Below, piece by piece: positions 1 to 12,111 of a stretch of DNA of 64,000 nt. Under the pieces are notes generated by a model. It made no database searches, had not been told where the DNA came from, and saw nothing but the letters and a program-made list of their open reading frames with translations. A program made the position numbers and the translations under genes. The stretch is taken from positions 1,751,351 to 1,815,350 of the forward strand of contig JAQNBH010000008.1 of the NCBI GenBank assembly GCA_028752905.1. The letters are read 5' to 3'. Positions within the stretch are counted from its first letter, which is position 1, and each line of letters starts with the position of its first letter. The stretch is from Cladorhizidae sp. MBARI D1340-BT2. Lineage: Eukaryota; Porifera; Demospongiae; Poecilosclerida; Cladorhizidae.

Positions 1-1062
1 GAGAAGAGTTAAGGCAATGACAGTTGGCGAAAGTGTAGTGGTGGAGAGTGGAAGATTAATGAGGAGAGAATGGAGAATGTGGAAGCCTTCAAATATCTTG
101 GTGTGTGGTTTGACGGGGATGAGAGGAAATGTTCATTTGGAGAAGATGAAAGAGAAATGGGGGGCAAGAATTGGTTATATGAGCAGGTGAAAGGAGAGAT
201 GGAGATGGGCAGAGGTAAACTAATATGGGAGTTGCTAGCTAGACCATGTCTAGAACATGCATCTGAAGTATGGTGGACAGGAGGTAAGACAGTCTGCAAG
301 AATTTGGAAAGAATTCAAGATGAAACTGGTTGGAGGGAGTAATACAGTTGCAGGGGTGTCAATAAGAGGGGAACTGGGCTGGAGCAGAGAAGGGAAGGAA
401 AAAAGTGTTATTTGGATGGAGGTTGCAGAGAATGAGGGAAGATGGGCTAAAGAAAAAATGCTGTGGCACTGTGACAAGCTGTTAGTGATTGTCCAGGTTA
501 GTGGGCATAGTTTTGTGAGCTGAAAAGGAAGTTTGGTAGGGCAGGAGCATTGGAGATAGTAGGCTCAAGTGTGACATTGAGGAATTGTGTAAGGGATGTT
601 CATAATGAAGAGTGGTGGGAAGAAGTAGGAGGGAAATCCAGCCTCAAGTGGTATAAATTAGTTAAAGAAGAATTTGGACAAGAAAGATATGTAAGAGGAT
701 TCAGTAACACAGGGGAAGTGAGGCTGGGATTTAGGTTAAGGACGCATCAGCAGGACTCTTGGGTGACAAGGTGAGGTGTGGTATGTGCCTATGTGATGAA
801 GGTGTGTTATGGAAGATGTTGTGCATTTCTTGTTGTACTGTGCTGGTGATCGAGAAAGATGATTGGATATGGTTGAGGGCATTGAATGGTCTGAAGAGTA
901 GGTGGTAGAATGGAGAAATGAAGATGATGAAGAGAGAGTAGGCCTAATGTTGGGTAGATCAGTAGCATGGGTGAAGGAAGAGGTGTTGGATAGGGTAGAC
1001 AGAATTGTAATTGGAGGTGTGCTCAAATGGTGGGAGAAGAGGAAATATTTAATGTTTGGCAC
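1..1062 (+). pseudogene. Degenerate LINE reverse transcriptase, 3' end
   Basis: This is the C-terminal part of a non-LTR retrotransposon ORF2, cut off by the window start and broken by frameshifts. At 70-342 one frame reads VEAFKYLGVWFD and later RPCLEHASEVWW, the RT thumb region of LINE ORF2 proteins. A second frame at 310-520 continues with a GELGW motif, and a third at 550-774 ends with LGFRLRTHQ. A cysteine-histidine finger follows near 777-860 (CGMCLCDEG, then VHFLLYCAGD in another frame), as in many LINE C-termini. A (TAT)n tract at 1243-1261 could be the element's 3' tail. I see no full-length ORF, so it is dead. Assignment to a LINE is by motif recognition; the clade is not resolved. 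Confidence 0.75.
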
Positions 1063-1834
1063 CTAGGGTCCTATGTCTTTGGCACCTCTCCCCTCGTCAT
1101 CCCAAAAGAAACTCCTTGTAATTCACTATGCTCATAATTTAATCATTTATTTATGTGTTTTTTCCTTTTTTTCCTTTTCTAGTCGTCATTGTTAACTAGG
1201 GTTTATAACGTTGTCAACCCTTTACCGATATTCAGCTGACCTATTATTATTATTATTATTATGACTTGACAACCTGATGATGGAAGTGTGATATAAGAAC
1301 ATGGATGATAAAAATGGAGTCAATACAAGATGAGGTTGATGGACATTCACCAACTTGTGGTGAAGCCATTAAATTAATTAAATAAAATAACTTAATTAAG
1401 GCGCAGGTTTAGTTAGGTGGCAAGAAGAGCACGGACAAACATAGTGAAATGTATGTGAATTTGATGGATCGACTGAAAGTGTTTCCATAGGTATATAGCT
1501 GTAGAGTCATCGGTAGTAAAATTATGACAGCGGACATATTGTACCCAAGTTATGGGTTCTGAAAAAGTTATGTGTAGAGACACCATAGATCTCAAAGTCA
1601 AATGTTTTATCAATTGTTTTTAATTCCCAAAAACCACATAGTAAACTTTACATAAAATAATCCTGCAGACCACACCCAATTAGAAGATTCGTTACTTAAA
1701 ATAATAAATCGTGTACATAATGCCAATCAGGTGTCTTGAGTCAGCTCTGACTCTACAGAGAGGGAATGAGGGGCTCAACTTTATTTTGTGAAATTACTTC
1801 AACTTGTTACCGTAATTATTTTCTTGTTTATACA
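1063..1834. other. No gene seen
   Basis: AT-rich sequence after the LINE tail. No frame resembles a known domain and no further repeat structure stands out. Confidence 0.5.
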
Positions 1835-2040
1835 TTTTGATAGCGAAGGAGCTATTAGCAGATAGTTTATATAGGGGAGCCCGCAATTTTGATAGTGAAG
1901 AGCTATTAGCACAGAGGCAGATAGTTTATACAGGGGAGCCCACAATTTTGATAGCGAAGGAGTTATTAGCGCTGAGGTAGATAGGCGAGTTCTCAATTTT
2001 TTAGCGAAGGCCCAGAGTCTATAGAATAGGGGAGCCTAGG
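1835..2040. repeat. Imperfect tandem repeat, about 50-65 bp unit
   Basis: Three to four diverged copies each carry the motif TTTTGATAGCGAAGG followed by GCTATTAGC and GGGGAGCC. Unit length varies because of small insertions such as ACAGAGGC. No coding potential. Confidence 0.75.
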
Positions 2041-3435
2041 AATGACTCTCAGGATTGTTTAGCGTTATATTGAAATACCTCAGCTCTACCTTAACATCAA
2101 AATTCTGAAGTGCTATAGTATATAATTAAGCAGATTCAATAGCAGGCTTGCAGGTCTTCCATAACAATACTTCCTTTCGTCTTGGCTCTAGATTTTAAAT
2201 TGCCTTTTGTGTCTGTTCCAGGGCGTGATTTATCCCGCATACGCTGCGTGTGATTTTAGTACCGAAATCTGGATCTAAGTAGGTTTTGGAGTGCCGTGCA
2301 AAACGTGGTTATCATTTAACTTTTGGTGAATAGTTTGGAGTGGTGAGGGGGAGGGGCTACATTCGCCTACCTTTTAATATTTCAAATGTATTCTCAGAAC
2401 CAAAATGTTAGGGACCTCTTTTGCATGCAACTAAGACAATTCCTACCTGAACTGCCAATAGGGTCAAAGGAACAGGTTAGGACAAACAGAAGTTCGTATA
2501 GGTAAATCACATTTGCTACATGTCCTAATTATTTGAGTGACAGTTGACCGAGTGTTGTTTAGATTGTTATAAGTACAATTATTCCCAAATTGGAAGAGAA
2601 TTTGTATGTCAACCAAACACTATTAAACATTTATGTTAATTGAATTTTGAAAGTGTGAGAATATAGTATCTTCTATATATCATATATCTTTAGACAGTTC
2701 TTAGTTCAATAGTTAAGTATATAGCAATTTGTATATTCCCCCACCACAATCAAATTCAACCGACTTCTCATTTCTTTCACTCAAATATTCTTCAGGCAAA
2801 TTTTGCCCTCAAAAGAGTTGGTGTCACCCTCGTCCAGGTCTTGGTCAGTTTATTACTTACATGGGCACTCCAACAAGGCTGACAAAAATAAAATCCATTC
2901 ATTTTAGCTACTGTAGTAAAAATTCTGTAATGTAGCTATAAATATATATTTTTAAAAGAAAGTGAGCATGCTCAAATTTTTGTTAGCCAATGTAAAATAA
3001 ACAGTATCCAAGTGTAACCAAGGTGCTACAATACTGGGCATGCTCAGTGTCATGGCAACACACACACTAGCCTAGAGCCTCAAAACTAGTGGTTACAAAA
3101 TGGCAAATTATTGTACTCTTCCTTATTTGAGCAAATACAATACAAACTGAACAAGTTATTAAGACTTGCACTGAGCATGTTAGTTATTATTGCCAGCTGT
3201 TGCTCTTCCTCGTCTGGCTAGACCATTTGGCCGAAATGTCGAGTGTGTAAGACTAAGTAGGTCTGCTCTTCTGATTCACAGACACTTTCACTGTCAAGTC
3301 AACCAGACATAGCATGGCATGACTTGAACATCCTTCATGGGTCGGGTGACTCCGTTATGTATGGATGTATACAGTGACGTGAATGCTTTGCCATCTTCTT
3401 AGCAGTAATATGAATATATCAAACATTGAGCAAGT
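2041..3435. other. No gene seen
   Basis: Low-complexity, AT-rich DNA. The longest open frame (2729-2935, 68 codons) matches nothing I recognise and looks like chance. Confidence 0.5.
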
Positions 3436-3485
3436 AGCTCCTCCCCCCCTCCCCCCCCCCCCCCCCCCCCCCCTCCCCTCCCACC
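3436..3485. repeat. Poly-C tract
   Basis: Nearly uninterrupted run of C with a few T interruptions, a typical slippage-prone homopolymer. Its exact length is probably unreliable in an assembly. Confidence 0.9.
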
Positions 3486-4189
3486 ACACTCCCAACTCCA
3501 TTACTATATATAGCCCACAATAATCATTAGCAGCTCTATAGGCGGCACCACTCCCCTAACTCAACTCTAGTCTGCAGCATTGTACTGCACTTCAGTGTTG
3601 ACCCTGTATCCATCCTAATTTGGTCATTATTACGGTGGAATGATCAACAATGCCCGCATTTAAAACTATGTGGGCATGGCATGGCCAGGGGGCATGGCAT
3701 GGTCCTTCGCACCATATATGGACAATGAATGTGTGTGTGTGTGTGGTGTGTGGCGCGGGGGGTGGCATGGCCAAGGGGGGATGGAATGGCCAGGGTGGAT
3801 GGGGCCAGGGGGGATGGCTTAAGGTCCCAAATTAGGTCCAAAAGCTTAGTGAATAGGCCTGAGATAGTATCCAGTTTGGATGCTGATTGAGAAATAGTTT
3901 AAATGATGTTTTTATCCTTCAGCATGTTGTTCAATATTTGATAGTTGGATGTAATCTTCATGCTTTGGCTCCAGGGGGCATTCTGAGGTGATCTGACCCC
4001 TTAACCCTTAAATTGACCCTAATCGACAATATCACACATCAGAGCTGCCACTGGATCTGTCCTAGTTTGGCCATTTGCATGGCATGGCAAAAAGTTGTGG
4101 CCTAAGGGCCCCAAACCATTCCAAGGGGAAAGAGGTTTTCAATTATGTGTGACATTTGTGGGTGGAGCCAAAGGTAGCCGAATCTGTAA

Positions 4190-4375
4190 GTCCCACACAC
4201 CACACACAGACACAAATACACACATAACACACATGCATGCACACACACACACAAAACACACATGCACACACACAAAACACACATGCACACACACACAACA
4301 CACATGCGCCCACACACACACAACACACACACACACACACAACACACACATGCACACACACACACACACAGAAGA
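4190..4375. repeat. (CA)n microsatellite
   Basis: CACACA runs interrupted by ATGCACAC and AACACACA variants, inside the TIR element. Long open frames over it on both strands encode only His/Thr or Cys/Val repeats and are artefacts. Confidence 0.95.
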
Positions 4376-4487
4376 TATAGATGAAACCAAGAAGGTCCAG
4401 CAATTCCCCACGGATGCGTGTCTAGCAGAGGACTGTGAGTGTCTCACATCCAACTCAAGGCCCGCTGTCATCCTTAGGCAGAACACT

Positions 4488-4690
4488 CGTAGGTGAGCAT
4501 ACTCCCACATCTTCCTCCTAGGTCAGCACACTCCCACATCTTCCTCCTAAGTGAGCACACTCCCTCATCTTCCTCCTAAGTGAGCACACTCCCTCATCTA
4601 CCTCCTAGGTCAGCACACTCCCACATCTTCCTCCTAAGTGAGCACACTCCCTCATCTTCCTCCTAAGTGAGCACACTCCCACATCTTCAT
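4488..4690. repeat. 29-bp minisatellite, about 7 copies
   Basis: Unit of the form AGTGAGCACACTCCCTCATC plus TTCCTCCTA. Copies alternate between AGTGAG and GGTCAG at one end and CCACAT or CCTCAT inside, suggesting a two-variant higher-order pattern. It lies inside the TIR element. Confidence 0.9.
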
Positions 4691-5192
4691 TACATCATAA
4701 ATCCTCTTAAAATAGTCCCAAAGTCTTCACTCAGCCAAACCCAGGCCATACAAGGATGCTTGCTGGATAGATGATTCCTGTTCTTTATCGTCAGAGGGGG
4801 TCATGTTTAAACCTGCTGAACCCACCTCATAATGCTGGGGTTTTCTGGGGGTTGGTACATTCTATGTTGTAGTTCTATATATACTAGCAGAAGCATCTTT
4901 GCTCTGTGCGGGCATTGTTGATCATTCCACCGTAAATCAACCCTCAATGGCTGACTTTCTATCTACATAGCTAGGTCATAGTGGATACTTTGGGGCATGA
5001 CCTAAGGGCCCAAAACATGGTCCACAACCTCCACAGGGTCAAACACAAGGCAACCACACATATCAGGAAGGATGGGAGGCATACCCAGCGGGTGCCTACT
5101 AATATACAGGTTATGCACTGAACTTGCAATGCAAAGTTACCAGTCTTTCAGACAAGGCCATTGCCACTATAGCTTGTCAAAGAGACCTCCTT

Positions 5193-5216
5193 GCCCCCCC
5201 CCCCCCCCCCCCCCCT
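5193..5216. repeat. Poly-C tract
   Basis: Run of about 20 C followed by CT-rich sequence. Confidence 0.9.
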
Positions 5217-5417
5217 CCACTCTCTCTTTGTTTTCCGCAAATCACAACAGAAATGGTTGGCATTGACCTGTCTCATAGACTGTTTCTTGCTATTACATCA
5301 CATTGGGTCCACTGCAAGGTCGACTGTAAGGTGAATTATATGCCACATATTAGGCCCAAAGGCACAGTCTATAAGCCACACACACACACACAGACACAGA
5401 TAGACAGATAGAAGCCC

Positions 5418-5497
5418 TATACAAATCAGTGGGCAGGCTATATATAGCTCACTAGGATATACAAATTAGTGGGCAGGCTATATATAGTTCACTAGGT
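5418..5497. repeat. 40-bp tandem duplication
   Basis: Two adjacent copies of a 40-bp unit containing GTGGGCAGGCTATATATAG, differing at three positions. Recent local duplication in noncoding DNA. Confidence 0.9.
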
Positions 5498-7590
5498 CCA
5501 GTCAGTGTTGAGCCACTTTACAGGTAAGCAGAGAGCTAACCTAAGCTCTGGTGGCTATTTATAGAAGCTCTTGTCATAATATTGACATCTACACCAGAGC
5601 AAGATCTTCTATAGATATCACAGGGGGGCGGGGTGGGTGGGTGGGTCAGGTGGGGCAGGGGTGTCAAAGAGTCAAAGATAGATGAATAATCCAGTACAGA
5701 ACTAACCAACTACTGCAAACTTCCAAGAAGTTAGCTGCCTTGAAAAAAATCCTATGATGGGGAATGGCCTTGATCTCACTCTTTTGTGTGTATTGCAATG
5801 TCAATATGAATGAAAATAGTCTTCATCATGTTAATGAGGGAGTTTCAATCATGATTTACAGTTAGCTCTGAGGAATGGAGAATGAGTGGGTTATACTTAT
5901 TGACATTTGTGTTATTCTAAAGAACATGCAGTCATTGATCAAATGATGCAATTTGACTTTATAGACACGACATGCTGAAATACGGAGTCTTAGGAGGGTT
6001 GATATGGTGACAAGTTGGTGCGTGGGACAAAGAGAAAAATGATGAATAGTGAGGATCAATTTTACAGGTCTACTGCTCTCCTACCTCCCAGAAGAAGGCA
6101 TGTTGGAAGTATTCTTGGAACTAAATAGCATAGTTCATGCTGTTAAAGTCCCTCACATTTTGGTTCTGCCCTGAGAATATGTCTGAAAAAATTGAATGAA
6201 CTATAAATTGCTGGTGAACACTTCAACCCTCATGACCCAAGTATTATTGCTGCATGTGCCTCACCTTACTCGGGGAAGGAGTCTGTAGAAATAATGAGAA
6301 CCTGTTTCCGAGTCTGTTTGGATTTAAGGAGCAAGTGGAAACCACTGATGCCATGGAGCCCTAGCCCTAGCCCTAGCCCTAGCCATAGGAGCCTGAAACA
6401 GCATATGGAACTCAAATGTCTCTATCACTATATGGGGTGGAAACAAACTATCATTTCAAGAATATTTGCAAAAAAAATGAATACCACATCAGCACTGACT
6501 GATCGAGAAATGGTAGATGCTGGTAAGAGAAAGACATGTAATGGAAGATTCTCCCTCTCCTTCTCCTTCTCCACTTCAAGAGAGGTATATGCAAACACTT
6601 GAAAAAGTATGTTTGCAGTGAGCAGAACAGTGAAACATTATCAGTTGCATGTGACTATGGACTTGTATATTTCAGACTTGGGTATGGGGAGTAAATGTCA
6701 AAAAAGATAAATGAATATTCATGTTTAAACAGTTGATCCATGTATTACAGTTTCCTAACAACGGGTAATGAAATTGTTTTGAGTGAACACCTGTTACTGC
6801 ATACAGTTAAGTTGGATCCCGGAGGTCATTATAGTGAGGTTCCAATGTCTAAATCTATATTGGGCAACACTCCCTAATTTGAAAAAACACCAAAAAACGA
6901 GTTGTATCTCAGATGAAACTCACTTAGGCAGCTTCTTACTATTTTAAACACACTTCTAGTGTGCCTTCGATCCCTCACAAGTGATAAGCTACAACCCCAA
7001 AAATGTCAAAAAACAGTGAAATTATTCTTGTAGCGATTCGTCTGTCTACATATTTTCCTTTTGCTAGTCCATTGAGCAGAATTTTAATATTGAAGACTCC
7101 AATTCATGGTAGCGACTTACCTGTTTCTGGATTCAATGAAACAGCAAATGGTTGTGAACGCAAGCAACATCTTGTGCATGTGCAATATTCTCTCCTAGCA
7201 ACATCTTGTGCATGTGCAACATTTTCTCCTCACACTGTTTCAGCACATTTTTACTGCATTATAAGATACCAAAGCATAAAAGAGATCATCGACAGTCTAT
7301 CTAGCCCCTGGTTCTCACCTCGAGTATCAATATCAGCTGTAGAAGAATCAGTGGCTTCGCAGCTGCATGTGGATCAGGTAACGAATAATAATTCATGCAG
7401 CCACCCATGTAACGAGCAATAATTCATGCAGACCCCCAAAGTATTGCGTAAAGCAAGCACACATAAACCACATGAATAATTAGTCGTCTTGGTCCTTTTT
7501 GCTCGTGTGTCCCGGCATTTCTTTACAAACAAAGATGTGAGTGGTCAGTAGAAACTTGTCCTTGTATGAGCACTGAGGTAGATAGCCCCA
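5498..7590. other. No gene seen; G-rich tract and (CCCTAG)4
   Basis: 5623-5665 is a G-run cluster (GGGGGGCGGGGTGGGTGGG and more) that could form a G-quadruplex on the plus strand. 6357-6385 holds four copies of CCCTAG. A 139-codon frame at 7003-7422 has no recognisable domain and contains an internal repeated segment (CAACATCTTGTGCATGTGCA near 7167 and 7200). I do not call it a gene. Confidence 0.5.
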
Positions 7591-7745
7591 GCAGCCAGGC
7601 AGACTCAGAAGAAGCCAGGCAGCCTCACCAGCAGCCAGGCCACCAGCAGCCAGGCAGACTCTACCAGCAGCCAGGCAGACTCACCAGCAGCCAGGCAGAC
7701 TCACCAGCAGTCAGGCAGACACTACCACCAGCAGCCACTCAGGCC
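7591..7745. repeat. About 20-bp minisatellite (AGCAGCCAGGCAGACTCACC)
   Basis: Seven or so imperfect copies, some shortened. The flanking GTCTTCTAGCAGACCAG doubles as well. Frames over it are Gln/Pro-rich artefacts. Confidence 0.85.
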
Positions 7746-8744
7746 TAGCAGACCAGGTCTTCTAGCAGACCAGGTCTTCATTTTATTCTGTTTGCTCTTA
7801 CTTGTAGTGTCTATGGACGGTATCAACAATAGCAACAAGATATGGCATGTGGTAGGTGGTGTAGAACACAACTAGAAGAAACAAGTTAAAAATAGTATTT
7901 AAACGCATCAATTCCTGAATTGCCAGGTCTCTGACAGATCCATGCTCTGTGTGTCTGAGAGGTGTCTATGCCCAAAATGAAATGGTACAACTATGCATGT
8001 CCATGCATTATATATTACTTCAACTCAGATCTAAAAACACACACAAAAAAAAATGGGCCCCCCCCCCCCCACACACACACACAAACACAAAAAATAAAAT
8101 AAGTGAGCTTAATTATTTTTTTAATAGCTGAGTTAACCTAGCAATAGTTTATCCATTTGTGTTCAGTTATAGAAGCACTCCATTAAAATGATTAAAAACA
8201 TCATCCTTACTCCTCCAATCACATGCTTTGCAGCTGTACATGCATGGGTTTTATTATATGCCAAATTGTGACCTTACCCAGTCACTGTTCTTAAATATCT
8301 AATATCTATACACAGGACATGCCAACATGTTGTTAAGACACACAATGTACAAGAATTCTACAGTATGAGAATCCACAGAAGAAGCAAACAAGAAAAGGTA
8401 TGCATACAAAATCAAATTCCACAATTATCTGCAAGAAAATGATGTCATGTTTCTAAATAAGGAAGTGAAGCCATCTTGATCTGAAACTGATTTTTGTGTC
8501 ACTCGAAGTGGAGCTGACATTTGTTTGGATAGAGTTTGACTGATGAGGCATCTCATTTTCAGATCTCTAGCTGCCTCTGCTTCTTTCCTTCTTATCTCCC
8601 AAATTAGTATAAAGTTGGACTATTATAACTAAAGTGAAGGGATATCTAAAGAGTTTTGGCTAGAATTATTTTTCTGTGTACCAATAACTCATTTTCTGCT
8701 TAATAATGTAATTTTATTTGAAAAAGGTGATGATCTCTTTCTAT
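7746..8744. other. No gene seen
   Basis: Noncoding AT-rich DNA with a short A-run, C-run and CA-run cluster at 8040-8100. Confidence 0.5.
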
Positions 8745-8887
8745 ATTGATTGCTTAGGAAGGCAATGGGTAAGTAGTGGGTCTAGTTGCTCAGGAAGGCA
8801 GTATTGGGTTAGATAAGAAGTGGGTTTGTTTGCTAGGGAAGGCAGTATTGGGTAGTTACTTAGGAAGGCAGTATTGGGTTAGGTAAG
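8745..8887. repeat. Left part of a minisatellite split by a Ty3 element
   Basis: Units built on GGAAGGCAGTATTGGGTTAG repeat four times here, the first a shortened variant. Matching units resume at 13824-13915, so the array existed before the LTR element inserted. GTAAG at 8883-8887 is the left target duplication. Confidence 0.85.
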
Positions 8888-8976
8888 TGTAACAATCCTT
8901 ACCTGCCCGCCCTCTCGTGGACACGAAGAAATTAGCTAATTTATCTGTTTGCTACTTTGCTGAACAACACATTACA
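8888..8976 (+). repeat. 5' LTR of element 1 (89 bp)
   Basis: Begins TGTAACAATCC and ends AACACATTACA. Unusually short for Ty3 elements. The bases straight after it, TGGTCGCAGCTAGGAGC at 8977-8993, sit where the tRNA primer-binding site should be and start with the expected TGG. Confidence 0.88.
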
Positions 8977-9093
8977 TGGTCGCAGCTAGGAGCATCCCTA
9001 CACCAATATCTCGACTTGGTGATTTTCTAAACGACTAGTTACTCTCAACTTGTGTGGTTTTGGACGATCAGAATATCGTCAAAGCATTTAAAA

Positions 9094-9835
9094 ATGGATG
9101 CCAAGTTTCCGGCTCCAGATCCTCTGTCGATCCATGACTCTGTTGTCTCTGAGGGATGGAAGGAATGGAGGTTAGCATGGGACTCCTATAGCCTAGCTAC
9201 GGAGCTGAACAAGAGGGTTGAGAATATATAGGTGTCTCCTCTATAACTGTGAGATTGGCACTGATGCACGTTGCATCTTTACCACGTTTGAGTGGCAGGA
9301 TGATGCTGACAAACAGAGGATACAGCCTGTCCTGGAGGGTTTTCAACAGTATTGTTGCCCAAGGAGGAACATTCCATTTGAGCGTTATAAGTTCAACACG
9401 AGGGCTGGTGAGACCTCTGACCATTATGTGACCATTCTACGTCAGCTATCTAGCAAGTGTGATTTTGAAAACATTACACTGGATGAGCTGCTCAGAGGAC
9501 AGGATAGTGTTTGGTATCGCTGATCCCAAGGTAAGGGAACGACTTCTTCGTGAAGGTGCACTGACTTTGAACAGAACAGTTGAACTCTGCTGTGCTGCTT
9601 AGATGACCCAAGATTACAGCTCAAGGTGCTGGGGAGTAGTGCTGATGTGTCTGTAAGTAGGTGAGGAGGCAAGTATGTGGCAAGTGCAAGGCTGCAGAGG
9701 AGGCTAGCATAGCTGGGGTAAAAGACTGCAAGTTCTGTGGTGGACATCATGTGATGAAGAAGGAGTCTTGTCCAGCCTGGGGTAAGGCGTGTTCCAAGTG
9801 CTCCAAGATTAATCACTTTGCACGTAAATGTTAGT
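9094..9835 (+). pseudogene. Gag remnant of element 1 with zinc knuckle
   Basis: The ATG at 9094 opens a frame starting MDAKFPAPDPLSI that contains the W-x(2)-W-x(6)-Y pattern common near the start of invertebrate Ty3 Gag proteins. It stops at about 9229. A second frame from 9218 carries the Gag core (TFEWQDDADKQRIQPVLEGF, then PFERYKFNTR), and a third from about 9521 continues with IADPKVRERLLREGAL. The zinc knuckle region at 9727-9831 reads CKFCGGHH and later CSKCSKINHFARKC. The protein would package element RNA, but at least two frameshifts break it. Confidence 0.82.
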
Positions 9836-9984
9836 CTGGTCGAACACACATGAAGAAGTTTGTCCATGCTGCTAAGGAGTGCCACACTGACGAAGACCTC
9901 ATGTTTAATAAATGTAACTGAAGTTTCAGCCATTGATGACTCCCAGCTGGCCACATTGAAGGCAAGGAGTACTAGTAACTATAT

Positions 9985-10030
9985 GAGGTTCCAGCTAGAT
10001 ACGGGCGCAGTGTAATGTGATGCCACTTCA
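9985..10030 (+). pseudogene. Aspartic protease active-site remnant of element 1
   Basis: RFQLDTGA is readable at 9988-10011, the catalytic Asp-Thr-Gly loop of retroviral-type proteases. A small indel directly after it breaks the frame. Too little remains to define the rest of the domain. Confidence 0.7.
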
Positions 10031-10283
10031 TGTCTACGTCAAGGCCACCGGTGACACATCACTGGAGCGTGTTGACCCAAGTTGTTCCATCATCTCTTAT
10101 GGTGGTGCAAAGACTGTATAGTTGGGCGTGTGTTGATCCTTGTTTCTCGAAGTTATATCAGATGCACACTGAACTGCAGCATCATATTTGCTCCTACATC
10201 TCGTCTTGCTTGGTTGTAAAGCATGCCTTGGAATGGGACTCGTGCGTACCCTGGAGTGTGCTTGACACTACTGGTGCTACAGT

Positions 10284-11140
10284 GTGTCTGTGAGGGGTAG
10301 AAGTGTACTCAGTAAAGCACAGATATTCAACAAGTATCCACTGGTGTTCTCTGCTACTGCTGGCAAGCTGGGTGGTGAATATAACATCAGACTGGATCCT
10401 GCCTTGATGCCTGTACACCATGCTCCACGACGAGTACAAGTTGCAATAAGGGACAAGGTCAAGGATACTCTGGAGGATCTGGTGCAGCAGGACATGCTGG
10501 CGCCTGTCACAGAGCCCATACAGTGGATCTTAACAAGAAGAACGGCAAGCTCCATATCTAATTGCCCCCTAAGGACTTGAACAAGGCTGTGCAGCATGAG
10601 TATTGCCCTCTGCCCACAATCGAGGTCATCGCAACTAGGTTGCATGGTGCCAAAAGTGTTCACGGTCCTAGATGTGTGTAGTGGCTTCTGGCATGTAGTA
10701 CTTGACCAGGTATCATCTTTTCTGATGACCTTCCACACACCTTTTGGATGCTACAGGTGGAAGTGCACGCCATTCGGTATCAACAATGCCCCCGAGGTCT
10801 TGCAGTGGAAGATGCACGAGTTGATCGAAGGCCTGCACGGAATTGGGGTGATTGCTGATGACTTCTGTGTTAGGTTATGGTAACAGTTTGCCTGAAGCGA
10901 TTGCAAACCACGACAGACACCTCATTGCATTCATTGAGTGCTGTGAAGAGCATCATGTCACTCTCAACACTGAGAAGTTTGAACTCAGAAAGTCAGAGGC
11001 TCCTTATCAGACATGTTGCTACGGACAATGGCCTCAAGGTTCACCCTGACAAGGTGCATGCCATCATGGATATGCCAGAACCGCAGGATGTGCCTGCTGT
11101 ACAGAGGCTGCTGGGCATGGTTCAGTACCTGCTAAGTTTG
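10284..11140 (+). pseudogene. Reverse transcriptase remnant of element 1
   Basis: Successive frames give the RT fingers (YPLVFSATAGKLGGEYNIRL, then PRRVQVAIRDKV), then TVLDVCSGFWHVVLD around catalytic motif A, FGINNAPEVLQWKM, and an ADDF catalytic box at about 10855-10866. The connection and thumb follow (VHPDKVHAIMDMPEPQDVPA) up to 11140. Frame breaks occur near 10535, 10590, 10865 and 11030. It is plainly Ty3-type RT and not functional. Confidence 0.88.
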
Positions 11141-11148
11141 TAACATGT

Positions 11149-11680
11149 TTGTCTGATATGACACTCCCAATCAGACATTTAGTTCTTGAGGATGCTGAGT
11201 GGACATGGGACCTTGCTCAGAAGAAGGCGTTCGCAGAACTTAAGAAGGCTGTGAGAAGTGCACCAGTTCTCAAGTACTATGACTTGAACACGGAGGTAAC
11301 TGCAGTGCGATGCATCCAAGTCGGGGCTTGGTGCAGCTATACTACAGGATGGTCAGCCAGTGGCCTATGCATCACATGCTCTGACTTCAGCAGATACTTG
11401 ATATGATCAAATCGAGAAGGAGCTACTGGCCATTGTGTTCGCCTGTGAGTGCTTCGACATCTACAAATACGGCAGGGACATAGTCACTGTGCAGAGTGAT
11501 CATAAGCCTCTAAAGAGCATCTTCAGGAAGGCGCTATGTTCAGCTCCCAACAGACTGTAACATATGCTATTGCGCCTGCAGCACTACTTCCTGGTGGATG
11601 ACAGGTATCGCAAAGGCACGGAAATGCATCTGGCTGATACCCTAAGTCGAGCCTATCTTCCTGTGAACAGCTGTCATGTC
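11149..11680 (+). pseudogene. RNase H remnant of element 1
   Basis: The segment AEWTWDLAQKKAFAELKKAV opens the typical Ty3 RNase H region. It continues with KELLAIVFACECFDIYKYG and VQSDHKPLKSIF, then ends at EMHLADTLSRAYLP. Stops occur at about 11403 and 11560. Confidence 0.85.
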
Positions 11681-12111
11681 ATCCCCTCAGTGGAAGCTGT
11701 GGATCACACTGCTAACTTTCCTGTAACGCTGGAGTGCTTACATCAAATTCGACATGTGTCGGCAGCGGATCCGACCTTGTCATTACTCTACGACATGTTC
11801 TAGATGGCTGGCCTGTGGACAAGAAGACCCTTCCAGTTTCACTGGTACTATCATGACGAACTTATCGTGATCAGCTGCTGTTCAAGAGCCACCAGCGGGT
11901 GATCCCTGCATGCCTGAGAACAGAGCTGATGGCCATTGCTCTTGGTAGTCACGTGGGCATAGAAGGGTGTCTGCGATGAGCTCGGGAATGTCTGTTCTGG
12001 CCCCGCATGACTGCTGACATGAAGGTTATCATGTTAAAGTGTGACATATGTCAATCACATGATAGTGCACAGCAGAAGGAACCTCTACAGCAACATGAAA
12101 TCATTGTTCGT

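Larger units (their letters stand above)
3633..4932. mobile_element. 1.3-kb non-autonomous DNA element with 25-bp perfect TIRs
   Basis: Positions 3633-3657 (starting CGGTGGAATGATCAACAATG) are an exact inverted copy of 4908-4932. Both ends are flanked by TA (3631-3632 and 4933-4934), which fits the TA target duplication of Tc1/mariner-type and some other cut-and-paste elements. The interior has no transposase. It holds GGCATGGC-rich sequence, a CA microsatellite and a 29-bp minisatellite, so it would depend on a transposase made elsewhere. Superfamily is inferred only from the TA duplication. Confidence 0.8.

Noticed and set aside
4095..4510. Long open frames on both strands over the CA tract
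   Set aside because: They encode only His/Thr or Cys/Val repeats from the microsatellite and have no domain.
7003..7422. 139-codon open frame
   Set aside because: No recognisable domain, an internal sequence duplication, and no splice or promoter context. Chance is the simplest explanation.
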